A DNA stretch of 64,000 bases from Thalassoglobus sp. JC818 (GTDB lineage: Bacteria > Planctomycetota > Planctomycetia > Planctomycetales > Planctomycetaceae): positions 992,001 through 1,056,000 of the forward strand of contig NZ_JBFEFI010000001.1 in NCBI RefSeq assembly GCF_040717535.1, in the 5' to 3' direction. The notes below the pieces were generated by a model. That model did not search any database. It was given only the letters and a program-made list of their open reading frames with translations, and was not told the DNA's origin. A program made the position numbers and the translations under genes. This document shows, one piece after another, positions 9,233-18,015 of the stretch. The stretch's first letter is position 1. Every line of letters starts with the position of its first letter.

Positions 9233-9685
9233 GTGGGAACACTGGCAATCATCCTCCAAGTCCTGCTCTTGCTGACAGGAATTTTCCTGATGATCATCAT
9301 CCTGCTCCAACGGGGCCGCGGTGGTGGCCTGGCGGGAGCGTTTGGAGGAATGGGCGGGCAAAGCGCATTCGGAACCAAAGCTGGCGACGTTTTCACCTGG
9401 ATCACCGTCGTGACAGCGACGGTCTGGGTGCTCCTCGCTGGAATCGGCGGATGTGCGATGCGTAAAGCGGGAACCGGATACGCTGAGAAGCAGTTTGCCA
9501 GCGGAGCAGCAGATGACGGCGCCGCACTGACAACCGGAGAAACAACCGAAGGCGACGCCGACGAGGAAACCACTCCAGCAGGTGAAAATCTCGAAAACGA
9601 AACTGACTCGGCAACACCGTCGAATGATTCCGCAGAAGGATCCTCAGATGGTGACGACTCAACGACTTCGCCGCCGTCAGAGTAA
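9233..9685 (+). CDS. secG: Preprotein translocase subunit SecG with long acidic tail
   Basis: This 150-residue protein belongs to the SecYEG translocon. Residues about 5-25 and 55-75 are the two membrane helices, joined by the conserved loop [24 protein letters not shown], which is diagnostic for SecG. The C-terminal 75 residues are rich in Asp, Glu, Gly, Ser and Thr, and make the protein roughly twice the length of the core family. The start is a GTG with AAAGGAAG upstream. It follows tpiA by 224 bases and is followed directly by a hairpin. The tail's role is unknown. Confidence 0.93.
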   Translation: MGTLAIILQVLLLLTGIFLMIIILLQRGRGGGLAGAFGGMGGQSAFGTKAGDVFTWITVVTATVWVLLAGIGGCAMRKAGTGYAEKQFASGAADDGAALTTGETTEGDADEETTPAGENLENETDSATPSNDSAEGSSDGDDSTTSPPSE

Positions 9686-9688
9686 AGA

Positions 9689-9721
9689 CTCTCGCTGTTT
9701 AACTCGCTGCTTCAGCGAGAG
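9689..9721 (+). terminator. Hairpin after secG
   Basis: CTCTCGCTG and CAGCGAGAG form perfect 9-bp arms around a 15-base loop, beginning three bases after the secG TAA. No strong T-run follows, so it may stabilise the mRNA end or terminate weakly. Confidence 0.5.
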
Positions 9722-9814
9722 CACTCCCCGTTTCACAAGAACCTCTGGGGCAGCCGAGCCGGAGTCTGTCAAAGCACAGACTGAAGCTGACTCCCCGAAC
9801 TGAAATCATCGACC

Positions 9815-10696
9815 GTGTTGCTGAGCATGACTGGCCATGGGGAAGCCCGTGGACACAACGAAAGAGTCAGTCTGACCGTCGAAGTCAGAAGCGTGAACAA
9901 TCGCCACCTGAAAGTGGCGGTCCGCTGCCCTGTGGCGTTCTTGTCGCTCGAATCTCGCGTCGAAAAACTCGTTCGCGAACGAGTCGCGCGCGGGACAGTC
10001 TCCGTTTCGATCAATGTTCGACTCATTGAAGAGAGACCGGCTGTCGAAATGAATCGCCTCGCGATTCAGGAGTACTGGCGACAACTCAGTGAGATCGCGA
10101 CTGCCCTGAATGTTCAGCCTCCGACCGAACTGACGCCCCTGCTCAGCCTTCCTGGGATCGTCGAAGAACGAACGGATCGCACCGTCGAAGAATCGGACTG
10201 GCCGCTCTTCGAATCTGTGCTGGGCGAAGCCCTCGACACACTCGAAGCCTTCCGTAAGGAAGAGGGTGAGTCAATGCGTTCAGAAATGCAGGACCTGGCG
10301 AACCAAATTCGGGAGAACCTCACCGTCATCGAACGGCACGCTCCCGATGTTGTGATCAGCTATCGTGACCGACTCACTCAGCGTATCAGCGACTTGCTCG
10401 AAGGAAGTCAGGCAGAAGTCGACTCGAACGATCTCATTCGTGAAGTCAGCATTTTCGCTGACCGTTGCGACATCACTGAGGAGGTGACTCGACTGCGGTC
10501 TCACTTGAATCAATACGACACTCTCATCGCCTCCGATGGCTCTTCTGGTCGTAAGCTCGACTTTCTCGGTCAGGAAATGTTCCGCGAACTGAATACGATT
10601 GGTTCCAAAGCCAACGACGTCCGAATTTCGCATCTGATTGTCGACATGAAAGCTTGCATCGAGAAGATGCGTGAGATCGTTCAGAACATTGAATAA
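9815..10696 (+). CDS. yicC: YicC/YloC-family endoribonuclease
   Basis: This 293-residue protein has the YicC-like N-terminal domain and the DUF1732 C-terminal domain. YicC-family proteins are endoribonucleases that act in RNA turnover. The start reads MLLSMTGHGEA, matching the family's opening SMTG-G motif, followed by VEVRSVNNRHL. The C-terminus has ITEEVTRLRSHL, the GRKLDFLGQEMFRELNTIGSKA region and a final EKMREIVQNIE, all strongly conserved. The GTG at 9815 keeps the usual four residues before MTG. In many bacteria yicC sits next to gmk; here a VOC gene follows. Confidence 0.94.
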   Translation: MLLSMTGHGEARGHNERVSLTVEVRSVNNRHLKVAVRCPVAFLSLESRVEKLVRERVARGTVSVSINVRLIEERPAVEMNRLAIQEYWRQLSEIATALNVQPPTELTPLLSLPGIVEERTDRTVEESDWPLFESVLGEALDTLEAFRKEEGESMRSEMQDLANQIRENLTVIERHAPDVVISYRDRLTQRISDLLEGSQAEVDSNDLIREVSIFADRCDITEEVTRLRSHLNQYDTLIASDGSSGRKLDFLGQEMFRELNTIGSKANDVRISHLIVDMKACIEKMREIVQNIE

Positions 10697-10759
10697 CAGT
10701 CAGGAACGACCTTCGACCGCCAAGACTCACTCCACTCCGCATACGTGAGAGGCCCTGAG

Positions 10760-11167
10760 ATGCCTGCCAGTCCAATCAGCGTGAAGCGAATCGATCATGT
10801 CACCCTGGTCGTCAAAGACCTCGACGTTTCACGAAGCTTTTACGTCGACTTGCTCGGCATGGAAGAAGTGAGTCGCCCCGGATTTCGATTTCCCGGACTC
10901 TGGTTTCAGGCTGGCACAACGCAAATCCACCTGATCGAAGAACACGCTGAGTCCGGACCATCGCAGACATCAGTTCCGGAAAACTGCACCATCAGCCGGA
11001 CGCATCACTTCGCATTCGAAGTCGACAACGCTCACGAGTCAGCCGAAGTCCTGAGATCTCGCGACATCACTATTCAAGCGGGTCCAAAGTCTCGACCGGA
11101 TGGGCCAACGCAGTTGTACATCTTCGACCCCGATTCGAACTTGGTTGAGTTGTTCAGCTATTCTTGA
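10760..11167 (+). CDS. VOC (glyoxalase/bleomycin-resistance fold) protein
   Basis: This 135-residue protein has one vicinal-oxygen-chelate unit: two beta-alpha-beta-beta-beta modules. Residues RIDHVTLVVKDLDVSRSFYVDLLGMEE give the first module with a metal-binding His, TQIHLIEE a strand, HHFAFEV the second His, and FDPDSNLVELF the terminal strand with Glu. These ligands suggest an active metal enzyme such as a dioxygenase or glyoxalase I-like lyase. The substrate cannot be read from sequence. I chose the ATG at 10760, with AGAGG seven bases upstream; a GTG at 10745 is an alternative. It is the last gene of the tpiA-secG-yicC run. Confidence 0.88.
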   Translation: MPASPISVKRIDHVTLVVKDLDVSRSFYVDLLGMEEVSRPGFRFPGLWFQAGTTQIHLIEEHAESGPSQTSVPENCTISRTHHFAFEVDNAHESAEVLRSRDITIQAGPKSRPDGPTQLYIFDPDSNLVELFSYS

Positions 11168-11364
11168 TTCTGACGGTAGCAACGACCGCGAGCCTTGTAG
11201 GTCCGAATCAATCAACAGATTTTTGAGTTTTGACGGGACGAAAATTTCTGTTGAACTGGCTCTTATCATTTGTGCGAGACTATAGTTATGCTGAGTTTCC
11301 GGTCGCTCATGCGCGGAAACGGTAGAGCGGACGCAGAAATGCCGTTCCCAGTCGTCAAGTCTGT

Positions 11365-11580
11365 ATGCCGAATCGAGCCTTCACAATGCAGGAATTGCCC
11401 AAACGAGTTGTTGTCGCTTCAATGGTCGTGGCTGGACTGGTCGCGGTGGCAGCAATCTCGGATATGGTTCTCGGAATCCCGTTTTCCGGCGAACACACGT
11501 TCATGATGGACATCATGTTCCTGATCTGTGCAGCCATCGTCGGCTACATGGGATGGGATGCCTTCAGAGAAATGAAATAG
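11365..11580 (+). CDS. Tiny two-helix membrane protein
   Basis: This 71-residue protein has two hydrophobic stretches (VVVASMVVAGLVAVAAISDMVLG and MMDIMFLICAAIVGYMGWDAF) separated by a polar loop, ending in a charged FREMK tail. No family is recognised. The ATG at 11386 (MQELPKR) is an alternative start, and neither has a clear Shine-Dalgarno. It is followed by another tiny membrane ORF after four bases, which suggests translational coupling and supports both as real genes. Confidence 0.65.
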   Translation: MPNRAFTMQELPKRVVVASMVVAGLVAVAAISDMVLGIPFSGEHTFMMDIMFLICAAIVGYMGWDAFREMK

Positions 11581-11584
11581 GCAA

Positions 11585-11734
11585 GTGGTCAATCAAGTTC
11601 TGTTTGCTCTGACCTGCCTGGCACTCCCCGTCGTTTGGGGAGTCATTGTGCATCGAGTCTTCGACCTGATCGAGAAGAAGTTCTACAGCGGGACAGAACG
11701 TACCGAGAGCAAGTTCCCCGACTATCAGATCTGA
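11585..11734 (+). CDS. 49-residue single-helix membrane protein
   Basis: A GTG-started frame encodes 49 residues: a hydrophobic helix (about residues 4-22, with LTCLALPVVWGVIVHRVF) followed by a charged C-terminus with DLIEKKF, tyrosines and an acidic end. It starts four bases after the stop of the preceding 71-residue membrane protein, so the two are probably translated together. The pattern of hydrophobic helix, WG-x4-HR turn and charged amphipathic tail argues for a real protein despite its size. Function is unknown. Confidence 0.6.
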   Translation: MVNQVLFALTCLALPVVWGVIVHRVFDLIEKKFYSGTERTESKFPDYQI

Positions 11735-12016
11735 GTGCGGGCCTCTTCATTCGTATTCCACACGGCTCGAGTGAGTAACAACACTACGCAGAGTTCAGGC
11801 CTTCAACTCACTCCTTCTGCGTCGCTTCACACACTCGGCGTCGATCACATGGTACCATCATGTGAATCTCACTCGTCGAGTTCTCTTTCGAGCTCATATT
11901 CAAGTTGGAACTGTGGCGAGCTTTAGGAGATTCTGCCTGCTCGACGGTTGAATTGATTCTTGCGAGAGTTCACCGTTCACCACCAAATTGTGAACGGTCC
12001 AAGTTGAACAAATTCT

Positions 12017-12928
12017 GTGATTGGTCATCATGGAACCGGCTCGCCAGAACATGAACCGCTGAGAGATACGAACAGGCCGAAAGTGGAGTGGATTGTCGCG
12101 ATTATTGTTTCCTTCGGAGTCGGAACCCTGTCCGCAATTTTCGGAGTTGGCGGCGGGTTCATTCTGGTTCCGGTTTTGACAACCATCCTCGACTTCCCAA
12201 CCCCCATCATTGTCGGTTCCACGGTTTGCTATGTTCTGGGCCCAGCCACAACGGCGATGCTTTACCGTCAGACAAAGTTGCTCGACTGGCGTCTGCCTCT
12301 GATCGTTGCCGGCGGATTGTTCACCGGCGTCTTGCTGGGAAGCAATACCCTGAACCGATTGGCGAACTCTTCAAGTGGACAAGGAGGAGCCGAGTCAGTT
12401 GTGCTCGGAACTTACCTTGTACTGCTGACGACACTGGGGTTCTTCTCACTTTGGGAGACGGAGCGTGCATTGCAATTTCGACCTGTCCCGCGTGGATGGT
12501 TGAAAGAGATTTCCATTCCTCCCATTGTCACTCTTCCAGAATGGAATCGCCAGAAGATGTCGATTCCTGTCCTCGCCTGGTTCGGAGTTTTTGTCGGCTT
12601 TCTTTCGGGACTACTGGGGATCAGTGGAGGACTGCTGGTCGTACCCGGATTCCTGTATCTCTTCGGCTTACCCGCCCAAGCCACTGTGGCCAGTTCAATG
12701 GTTGTGGTCTGGATCGTGTCCGCTCAAGCCACGCTCGCACATGCCCTGCATGGCAATATTGACCTGAAACTCGTGGCTGCCTTGCTGACCGGTGGAACGA
12801 TCGGAGCGAGGTTTGGTTCCAGCCTGGGACAACGTCTTGGCTCGCAACAGCTCCGCAGGAATTTTGGAATTCTGGCACTGGCGACCGCGATTCTTGTCGG
12901 GCTGAGGCTGTTATTCGCAAAGACCTAA
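12017..12928 (+). CDS. TauE/SafE-family permease
   Basis: This 303-residue integral membrane protein has about eight hydrophobic helices in two homologous halves. Each half carries a glycine-rich motif: IFGVGGGFILVPVL near residue 42 and LLGISGGLLVVPGFL in the second half. These are the hallmark of the TauE/SafE (sulfite exporter/TSUP) family, which moves sulfite, sulfoacetate, thiosulfate or other small organic anions. The start is a GTG with no obvious Shine-Dalgarno, so its position is uncertain by a few codons. It stands alone between the tiny membrane genes and phoH. Substrate is not determined. Confidence 0.9.
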   Translation: MIGHHGTGSPEHEPLRDTNRPKVEWIVAIIVSFGVGTLSAIFGVGGGFILVPVLTTILDFPTPIIVGSTVCYVLGPATTAMLYRQTKLLDWRLPLIVAGGLFTGVLLGSNTLNRLANSSSGQGGAESVVLGTYLVLLTTLGFFSLWETERALQFRPVPRGWLKEISIPPIVTLPEWNRQKMSIPVLAWFGVFVGFLSGLLGISGGLLVVPGFLYLFGLPAQATVASSMVVVWIVSAQATLAHALHGNIDLKLVAALLTGGTIGARFGSSLGQRLGSQQLRRNFGILALATAILVGLRLLFAKT

Positions 12929-13094
12929 CACTCATTTCTCGGTGACAACAATCCTCGAGAATTTCTCATGAAGCAAAGTGATCCGTTCAAAAGTACCTTG
13001 ACGAGCACGCCGAAAATAAAGACAAATTGGAGGCGTTCATACTTGATGGATTCTCATTAAGAGATTTCATCCCCTTGACGAAGGTGGAGGCTCG

Positions 13095-14435
13095 ATGATG
13101 GCAGAACGCAGGGATGCGGTTCCAAAACTCTTTGTCCTTGACACGAATGTCATCCTTCACGATTCCTCGTGCCTGACTCAGTTTGAAGAGAACGACATCG
13201 CCCTGCCGATCACGGTTCTCGAGGAACTGGATCAGTTCAAAAAAGGGAGTGGAGACATCCACTTCCATGCTCGCGAGTTTCTTCGATCGCTGGACGAACT
13301 CACCGGCGACGTCATGTGCCCTGAAGGGGCGTCGATTGGCCCCACTCTCGGAAACATCCGGGTTCTGCTCGGTGAGCCGATGAAGCCTCGGCTCAAAGAA
13401 CTTCTCATCAGTGATTCAGCTGACCATCGCATTCTCAACTCCGCTTTGTCGCTGCAAGCTGCGGAACCTGATCGTCAGGTGATTCTGATCTCGAAGGATT
13501 CCAACCTTCGCCTGAAAGCCAAAGCTTTCGAACTGCCTGCTCAGGACTACCACACAGACAAAGTCGCCAGCGTCGACTCGCTTTACTCAGGCACCCGCAC
13601 TGTTTGCGATCTTCCCGGTGCATTGATCGACAGGTTTTACGAGACGCCTGGAGAGGTCGATCTGGCCGACATTCCTGAACTCTCAAATCCGATTTCGAAC
13701 GAAAACTTTGTCCTCAAGAATGGCTCAAAATCCGCACTCGTACGTCGACCGGGAATGAGTCCATTTCTGACCCGCATCCCGAAACCGTCTGCCTTCGGAA
13801 TTACTGCCCGGAACGCGGAGCAGGCCTTCGCCATGTCTGCCCTGCTCGATGATTCGATCAAACTTGTCACGATCACCGGCAAAGCTGGCTCGGGGAAGAC
13901 AATTCTTGCACTCGCTGCGGGACTTGAGTGCCGCAAAGAGTATCGACAAATCCTTCTCAGTCGCCCGACGGTTCCGTTGAGCAATCGCGATCTCGGATTC
14001 TTGCCCGGAGATATCTCTGCGAAACTCGACCCGTACATGCAGCCGCTCTTCGACAATTTGTCAGTCATTCGACAAGAAAACGGAGGAGGCGAAAGCGGCG
14101 ACAAGATTCAGGAACTGCTCGATCGGCAAAAGCTTGAAATCACTCCCCTCGCTTACATTCGCGGACGAAGCTTGCAGCGAGTCTTCTTCATCGTCGACGA
14201 AGCTCAGAACCTCACGCCGCACGAAATCAAAACGATTATTACCCGATCAGGAGAAGGGACGAAGATCATTCTGACCGGAGACATCCGGCAGATCGATCAT
14301 CCCTATCTCGACTCTCGTTCGAACGGGTTGACCTATCTCATCAACCGCATGATTGATCAGCCAATCTACGCTCACATCAGCCTGCAAAAGAGCGAACGCT
14401 CTGAATTGGCCGAACTTGCCAGTGACCTGCTGTAA
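13095..14435 (+). CDS. PIN-PhoH family RNA helicase/ribonuclease
   Basis: This 446-residue fusion has an N-terminal PIN nuclease domain ([11 protein letters not shown] near residue 13, with later acidic residues in EELDQF and SADHRI) and a C-terminal PhoH ATPase. The ATPase shows Walker [16 protein letters not shown] at about residues 261-275, Walker [12 protein letters not shown], and the sensor segment [12 protein letters not shown]. PhoH2-type proteins act as RNA-unwinding, RNA-cleaving enzymes, and in some bacteria form a toxin-antitoxin-like unit; no small upstream antitoxin gene is seen here. A GGTGGAGG Shine-Dalgarno precedes the double ATG. The gene is probably monocistronic. Confidence 0.93.
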   Translation: MMAERRDAVPKLFVLDTNVILHDSSCLTQFEENDIALPITVLEELDQFKKGSGDIHFHAREFLRSLDELTGDVMCPEGASIGPTLGNIRVLLGEPMKPRLKELLISDSADHRILNSALSLQAAEPDRQVILISKDSNLRLKAKAFELPAQDYHTDKVASVDSLYSGTRTVCDLPGALIDRFYETPGEVDLADIPELSNPISNENFVLKNGSKSALVRRPGMSPFLTRIPKPSAFGITARNAEQAFAMSALLDDSIKLVTITGKAGSGKTILALAAGLECRKEYRQILLSRPTVPLSNRDLGFLPGDISAKLDPYMQPLFDNLSVIRQENGGGESGDKIQELLDRQKLEITPLAYIRGRSLQRVFFIVDEAQNLTPHEIKTIITRSGEGTKIILTGDIRQIDHPYLDSRSNGLTYLINRMIDQPIYAHISLQKSERSELAELASDLL

Positions 14436-14474
14436 GCGACAGCTTTAGGAAGGTGATCTCGCCTGCATGAGCAA

Positions 14475-14505
14475 CTCGCGTCACTCATTGAACGAATGAC
14501 GCGAG
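14475..14505 (+). terminator. Hairpin after phoH-like gene
   Basis: CTCGCGTCA and TGACGCGAG are perfect 9-bp arms around a 13-base loop, 40 bases past the stop. There is no T-run on either strand, so this may be a bidirectional mRNA end structure between two convergent genes. Confidence 0.45.
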
Positions 14506-14560
14506 CTCAAGCAAGCATTGCGAGTAGCAGAGCAGTCCGGGAGCTCTTTCAAATTTGGTT

Positions 14561-14643
14561 TGCACTGACTCGCACGAGCAAACTCAGCTTTCGAATGAAA
14601 GAGACCTCACAAGCGAGTGCATTGGACAGAGCAACTTGCTCTA
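14561..14643 (-). repeat. 83-bp dispersed repeat, copy B (starts at galT stop codon)
   Basis: Read on the minus strand, this begins with the TAG stop of the galT-like gene and aligns without gaps to 532-614. It contains the same AGAGCAA-G-TTGCTCT palindrome and the same distal GCTGAGTT...AGTGCA block. Confidence 0.8.
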
Positions 14644-15663
14644 AACCTCGTCGATTTCGGTTTCACGCAGAAATTTTGCGGCGTTCTCCGGCGCGACGGT
14701 GTTGATGTAGAACCCGCTGCCCCACTCAAACCCAGCGACCCGACTCAACCTCGGGAAAAGTTCGATGTGCCAGCGGTAGTGAGGGAGATCCTGGCTCGAA
14801 AACGGAGCGGAGTGGATGACGTAGTTATACGGCGGATCGTCGAGCCCCAACTCCATTTTCGTCAGAACTGTCTTCATCACGTTCCCGAGATCTTCGACCA
14901 TCGGCTTGGTGATGCTTTCGTAGTGGCTGGACTGCTGCCTCGGAAGAATCCAGGTCTCAAACGGGAAACGGCTCGCAAACGGGCAGAAGACAACAAAGTG
15001 CTCGCTTTCAAGCACGATGCGGGTCTCGGTCGCCAGCTCCTGTTGAATCATATCTGCAAAGATGCAGCGGCCGCGATAGTCATAGAAGGACTTCGAACCA
15101 TTCAACTCTTCCTGAATGGTCACCGGTACAATCGGGCTGACGATCAGTTGTGAGTGCGAGTGATCAAGCGACGCACCGGCCCGGGCTCCCTTGTTCTTGA
15201 AGATCAAACCGTGAACGAGCCGCATATCGCGTTTCAGATCGACGAGCCGATCGTGGTAGACCCAGAGCACTTCTCGAATGTTCTCGACACTGAGTCGCGA
15301 CATATTCATTTCACGGTGCGGACACTCGACAATCACTTCGTGAGCACCGATCGCGTTCATCATGTCGTAGATGCCGACGCCCCGTTTATCGAGGTCGCCA
15401 TCGATCGTCACAGCTGGGAATTTGTTGGGGATGACGCGGACTCGCCAGCCCGGTTCATTCGGACCGCCGGAATTGCGATATGCCAGAATTTCGGGTGTCG
15501 TCGCATCTTCATTTCCCTCGAGAAAGGGATCAAACCCATCCGTTGGCAGTTCGCTTTCTTCAGCAACTCCTTGTGGTCGAGCCAGTCGTTCGGGGGCGAT
15601 AATGACCCACCGCCCCACGATCGGGTCTTTGCGAAGTTCCTGAATTTTTTTGGGTTCGGCCAT
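14641..15663 (-). CDS. galT: Galactose-1-phosphate uridylyltransferase-like HIT-superfamily protein
   Basis: This 340-residue nucleotidyltransferase has two HIT-like halves. GalT transfers UMP between UDP-glucose and galactose 1-phosphate in the Leloir pathway. Visible motifs are [14 protein letters not shown] at the N-terminus, [22 protein letters not shown], the active-site LDHSHSQL with the nucleophilic His, and the second-half HWHIELFPR-like stretch ([13 protein letters not shown]). The active site reads HSHSQ rather than the common HPHGQ or HPHSQ, as in some plant-type ADP-glucose phosphorylases, so substrate specificity is less certain than family. I chose the ATG at 15663 over the GTG just before it. 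No other gal genes are adjacent. Confidence 0.86.
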   Translation of the reverse strand: MAEPKKIQELRKDPIVGRWVIIAPERLARPQGVAEESELPTDGFDPFLEGNEDATTPEILAYRNSGGPNEPGWRVRVIPNKFPAVTIDGDLDKRGVGIYDMMNAIGAHEVIVECPHREMNMSRLSVENIREVLWVYHDRLVDLKRDMRLVHGLIFKNKGARAGASLDHSHSQLIVSPIVPVTIQEELNGSKSFYDYRGRCIFADMIQQELATETRIVLESEHFVVFCPFASRFPFETWILPRQQSSHYESITKPMVEDLGNVMKTVLTKMELGLDDPPYNYVIHSAPFSSQDLPHYRWHIELFPRLSRVAGFEWGSGFYINTVAPENAAKFLRETEIDEV

Positions 15664-15820
15664 CACGTGAATCCTTTGAAGATCATTCGCAGCGAGCTCA
15701 ACGCAGCTTATCGTTCAATGACCACCACAGAAACCGTGGAACGGGAGCAAACATCGAAAGGACACTCAGTGTGTGACTGAGAAGGCAAATATCACCGCAC
15801 TCGAACAGTGAGCAATCGGC

Positions 15821-15858
15821 AAAAAAAACGGGACGCCCTCAATTGATGAGAGCGTCCC
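15821..15858 (-). terminator. Strong Rho-independent terminator of the cytochrome gene
   Basis: GGGACGCCCTC and GAGAGCGTCCC form an 11-position stem (one G-T pair) at 15830-15858. Read on the minus strand it is followed by a run of eight T residues. Confidence 0.92.
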
Positions 15859-15876
15859 GAGATCGATATGAGAGCA

Positions 15877-15899
15877 CATGACGTCAAGATGACGTCATG
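15877..15899. repeat. Perfect 10+3+10 inverted repeat
   Basis: CATGACGTCA and TGACGTCATG surround AGA, sitting just after the cytochrome stop and before its terminator. Each arm contains the palindrome TGACGTCA, so the site could be an operator or an RNA stem. Confidence 0.65.
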
Positions 15900-15903
15900 A
15901 GTC

Positions 15904-16254
15904 TTATTCAGCAGCTGGTGGCAATTTGCCTTTGTCGAGCAGATCGCCGTAAGAGCCGTCGTCGCCGTTTTTGGCTTTTGCAGCTTCTCCAAGAGCTTCT
16001 GCAATTTTGTCAGCGTCTTTGACGTTCTTTTCGCCAAGAGCTTTTCCGAGCGCCTTGCCGTAGTCGCTCACAACTTTCTTGTTTTTGCCACCTTCACCGT
16101 GACAAACACCGCATTTCAGCTCTTTTGCTTCAGCGATATCGTACTTGACCAGGAAGGCCTTCAAGTACTGAGGTCGAGCTTCAGCTTGCTTCGGAGCAGC
16201 CGCAAACAATCCAATCACTCCGAAAAGAGCCACAAATGTCAACGCCTTCTTCAT
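15904..16254 (-). CDS. Small secreted c-type cytochrome-like protein
   Basis: This 116-residue protein has a clear signal peptide (MKKALTFVALFGVIGLFAAAPKQAEA). One CGVCH heme-attachment motif lies near residue 49, and the Lys/Ala-rich mature part includes DADKIAEALGEAAKAK. A single CxxCH plus export suggests a periplasmic electron carrier, but no obvious distal Met ligand stands out, so heme ligation is uncertain. It has a strong GGAGGA Shine-Dalgarno, a good promoter about 130 bases upstream, and a strong terminator, so it is a well-expressed single-gene unit. Confidence 0.85.
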   Translation of the reverse strand: MKKALTFVALFGVIGLFAAAPKQAEARPQYLKAFLVKYDIAEAKELKCGVCHGEGGKNKKVVSDYGKALGKALGEKNVKDADKIAEALGEAAKAKNGDDGSYGDLLDKGKLPPAAE

Positions 16255-16883
16255 TCAAATTCCTCCAAGCTTCATGAGTTGCAGTTCGACGGTGTAATCT
16301 TCGGCAGATGGCATGGAATGCCGCCAAATCGATTGTCAAAAGTAGGTGCAGTCCTTCAACACGGCACCGTCCAAAGCTAAAGATTAGACTTGCGCTATCT
16401 GTCCGTGTCAACAGTCTTCACTGAGATGCGAAGCTGCCCGAAGCGTCGTCAATTGCCTGATCGGATCAAACAGCACAATCAGGACGCTTCTTGAGCATCA
16501 ACGTCATCTCAGCGGTAACCTTGACTCGAACACACATTCAGTCTCAGCAAACAGAGCGCCAGTTTCGTAAAAAAGAGCAGAAGCTGGTGCTCTCGGGATT
16601 CTCGATTCACTCGGACTCTCTTCCGCAGTTTCTCACACACTTCGAAAACTTGTGACTGATTCGGTTTCGAGATTGTGAGTCTCAGCGTTTGATCTGACTC
16701 AGAAGATCGCTTTGACGAGAGAACAAAGCCCCTCATTGTCGGTCAGGCGATGGATCTTTAGAATCCGGCTTACCTCGGGATGGCGTACCGGAATGGTTCG
16801 CTGAGATCCTGAGGGCCAACGATGAAGAGAAGACGACTTCGGAAAGTCGATACGAGAGAGCCCTACGCACGAAGGAGGTGCAG
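16255..16883. other. Divergent intergenic region, cytochrome / cysQ-like
   Basis: About 630 bases with no credible gene. It contains the cytochrome promoter at 16383-16411, the roughly 120-base cytochrome leader with a small hairpin GGCAT-TCC-ATGCC, and the strong AAGGAGG Shine-Dalgarno of the downstream gene at about 16871-16877. The middle (about 16430-16800) shows nothing I can assign. Confidence 0.5.
16383..16411 (-). promoter_or_regulatory. Housekeeping-type promoter of the cytochrome gene
   Basis: On the minus strand there is a perfect TTGACA -35 box, a 17-base spacer and a TCTAAT -10 box (five of six consensus bases). Transcription would start near 16376, leaving a leader of about 120 bases. 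Confidence 0.7.
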
Positions 16884-17891
16884 ATGTCGCAGATTTATGA
16901 AGCCGAATTACAAACAGCAATCGAAGCCGTTCGCAAGGCATCACAGATCTGTCGATCCGTTCAGGGAAGAATCGATGGCGAAAAGATGGACAAAGCTGAT
17001 CGTTCCCCGGTGACGATCGCGGACTACGCAAGCCAGGCGATCATTTGCTCGACGCTGCGAGCCAGTTTTCCTGAAGACCTCATCGTTGCAGAAGAAGATG
17101 CACGCGATCTGCGGACGGGCGAATGTGCTCCGTTCCTCGATCAAATTGTTGAAGAAGTAAAAGCGGTTGAAGACTCCCCCACCGCTGAACAGGTTCTCGA
17201 TTGGATCGACTTCGGAAATCATACTGGCGCAACCTCTCGCTTCTGGACGCTCGACCCAATTGACGGCACCAAAGGTTTCCTGCGAAAAGAACAGTACGCC
17301 ATTTCATTGGCGCTTATTGTCGACGGCGAGATCCAAGTCGCTGCACTGGCGTGCCCTAACCTGCGTGCCACGGATGCTTGGGACAATGCTCGTGGAGTCA
17401 TCTTTACAGCAGTCCGAGGCATGGGCGCTCGATTGTGTCCCCTCGATCTCCCAGAAGTCACGCCGCATACTGTCCGAGTCTCCGGAACTCGATCAGCTTC
17501 TGCCGCACGGATGTGTGAATCAGTGGAATCGGGACACAGCTCTCACGACTGGTCTTCGCGAATTCTCACAGCTCTCGGGTCGACTTCCGACGCAGTTCGC
17601 CTCGACAGCCAAGCCAAGTATGGCGTTCTCGCTCGCGGAGAAGCGGATGTTTATCTCCGACTTCCAGTTCGAAAAGACTACGCAGAGAAAATCTGGGACC
17701 ACGCGGGTGGAGTGCTGGTTGTGGAGGAAGCTGGGGGAACCGTCACGGACATTGACGGCAAGCCGCTCGACTTTTCTCAGGGAACGACTCTCAAGTCAAA
17801 CCGAGGAGTTGTTGCAACGAATGGGCTCTTGCATGATGACATTCTCGCCGCTGTTCAATCCAGTGCGGAAGCTCCGACAGCAGAAGCTTGA
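16884..17891 (+). CDS. 3'(2'),5'-bisphosphate nucleotidase, inositol-monophosphatase family
   Basis: This 335-residue protein of the HAL2/CysQ branch hydrolyses 3'-phosphoadenosine 5'-phosphate (PAP) to AMP, clearing a by-product of sulfate assimilation. Metal-binding motifs are visible: SPVTIADYASQA near the N-terminus, EED in IVAEEDA, WTLDPIDGTKGFLR with the DPIDGT signature, and IWDHAGGVLVVEEAGG. The length and the extra insert between the EED and DPIDGT motifs match HAL2-like enzymes better than plain inositol monophosphatase. The ATG at 16884 has AAGGAGG six bases upstream. The following gene is an anion permease of a type that can carry sulfate, which fits a sulfur role. Confidence 0.9.
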   Translation: MSQIYEAELQTAIEAVRKASQICRSVQGRIDGEKMDKADRSPVTIADYASQAIICSTLRASFPEDLIVAEEDARDLRTGECAPFLDQIVEEVKAVEDSPTAEQVLDWIDFGNHTGATSRFWTLDPIDGTKGFLRKEQYAISLALIVDGEIQVAALACPNLRATDAWDNARGVIFTAVRGMGARLCPLDLPEVTPHTVRVSGTRSASAARMCESVESGHSSHDWSSRILTALGSTSDAVRLDSQAKYGVLARGEADVYLRLPVRKDYAEKIWDHAGGVLVVEEAGGTVTDIDGKPLDFSQGTTLKSNRGVVATNGLLHDDILAAVQSSAEAPTAEA

Positions 17892-18015
17892 TTCGTTCAA
17901 ATCTTCCTTCCCAATCGGATGAGTAACGTATCGATCACGACTCGCATGCTTGCCTGACATCTTGAAAGAATCGGCGAGTCGTCCCTGACTTGTTCCCCGT
18001 TCACATTCACCTGCT

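Noticed and set aside
11735-12016. Possible gene between the tiny membrane pair and the TauE gene
   Set aside because: No frame has a start with ribosome binding site or protein-like composition. I see nothing definite in it.
14617-15153. 178-codon plus-strand frame
   Set aside because: It is antisense to the galT-like gene, which has clear family motifs.
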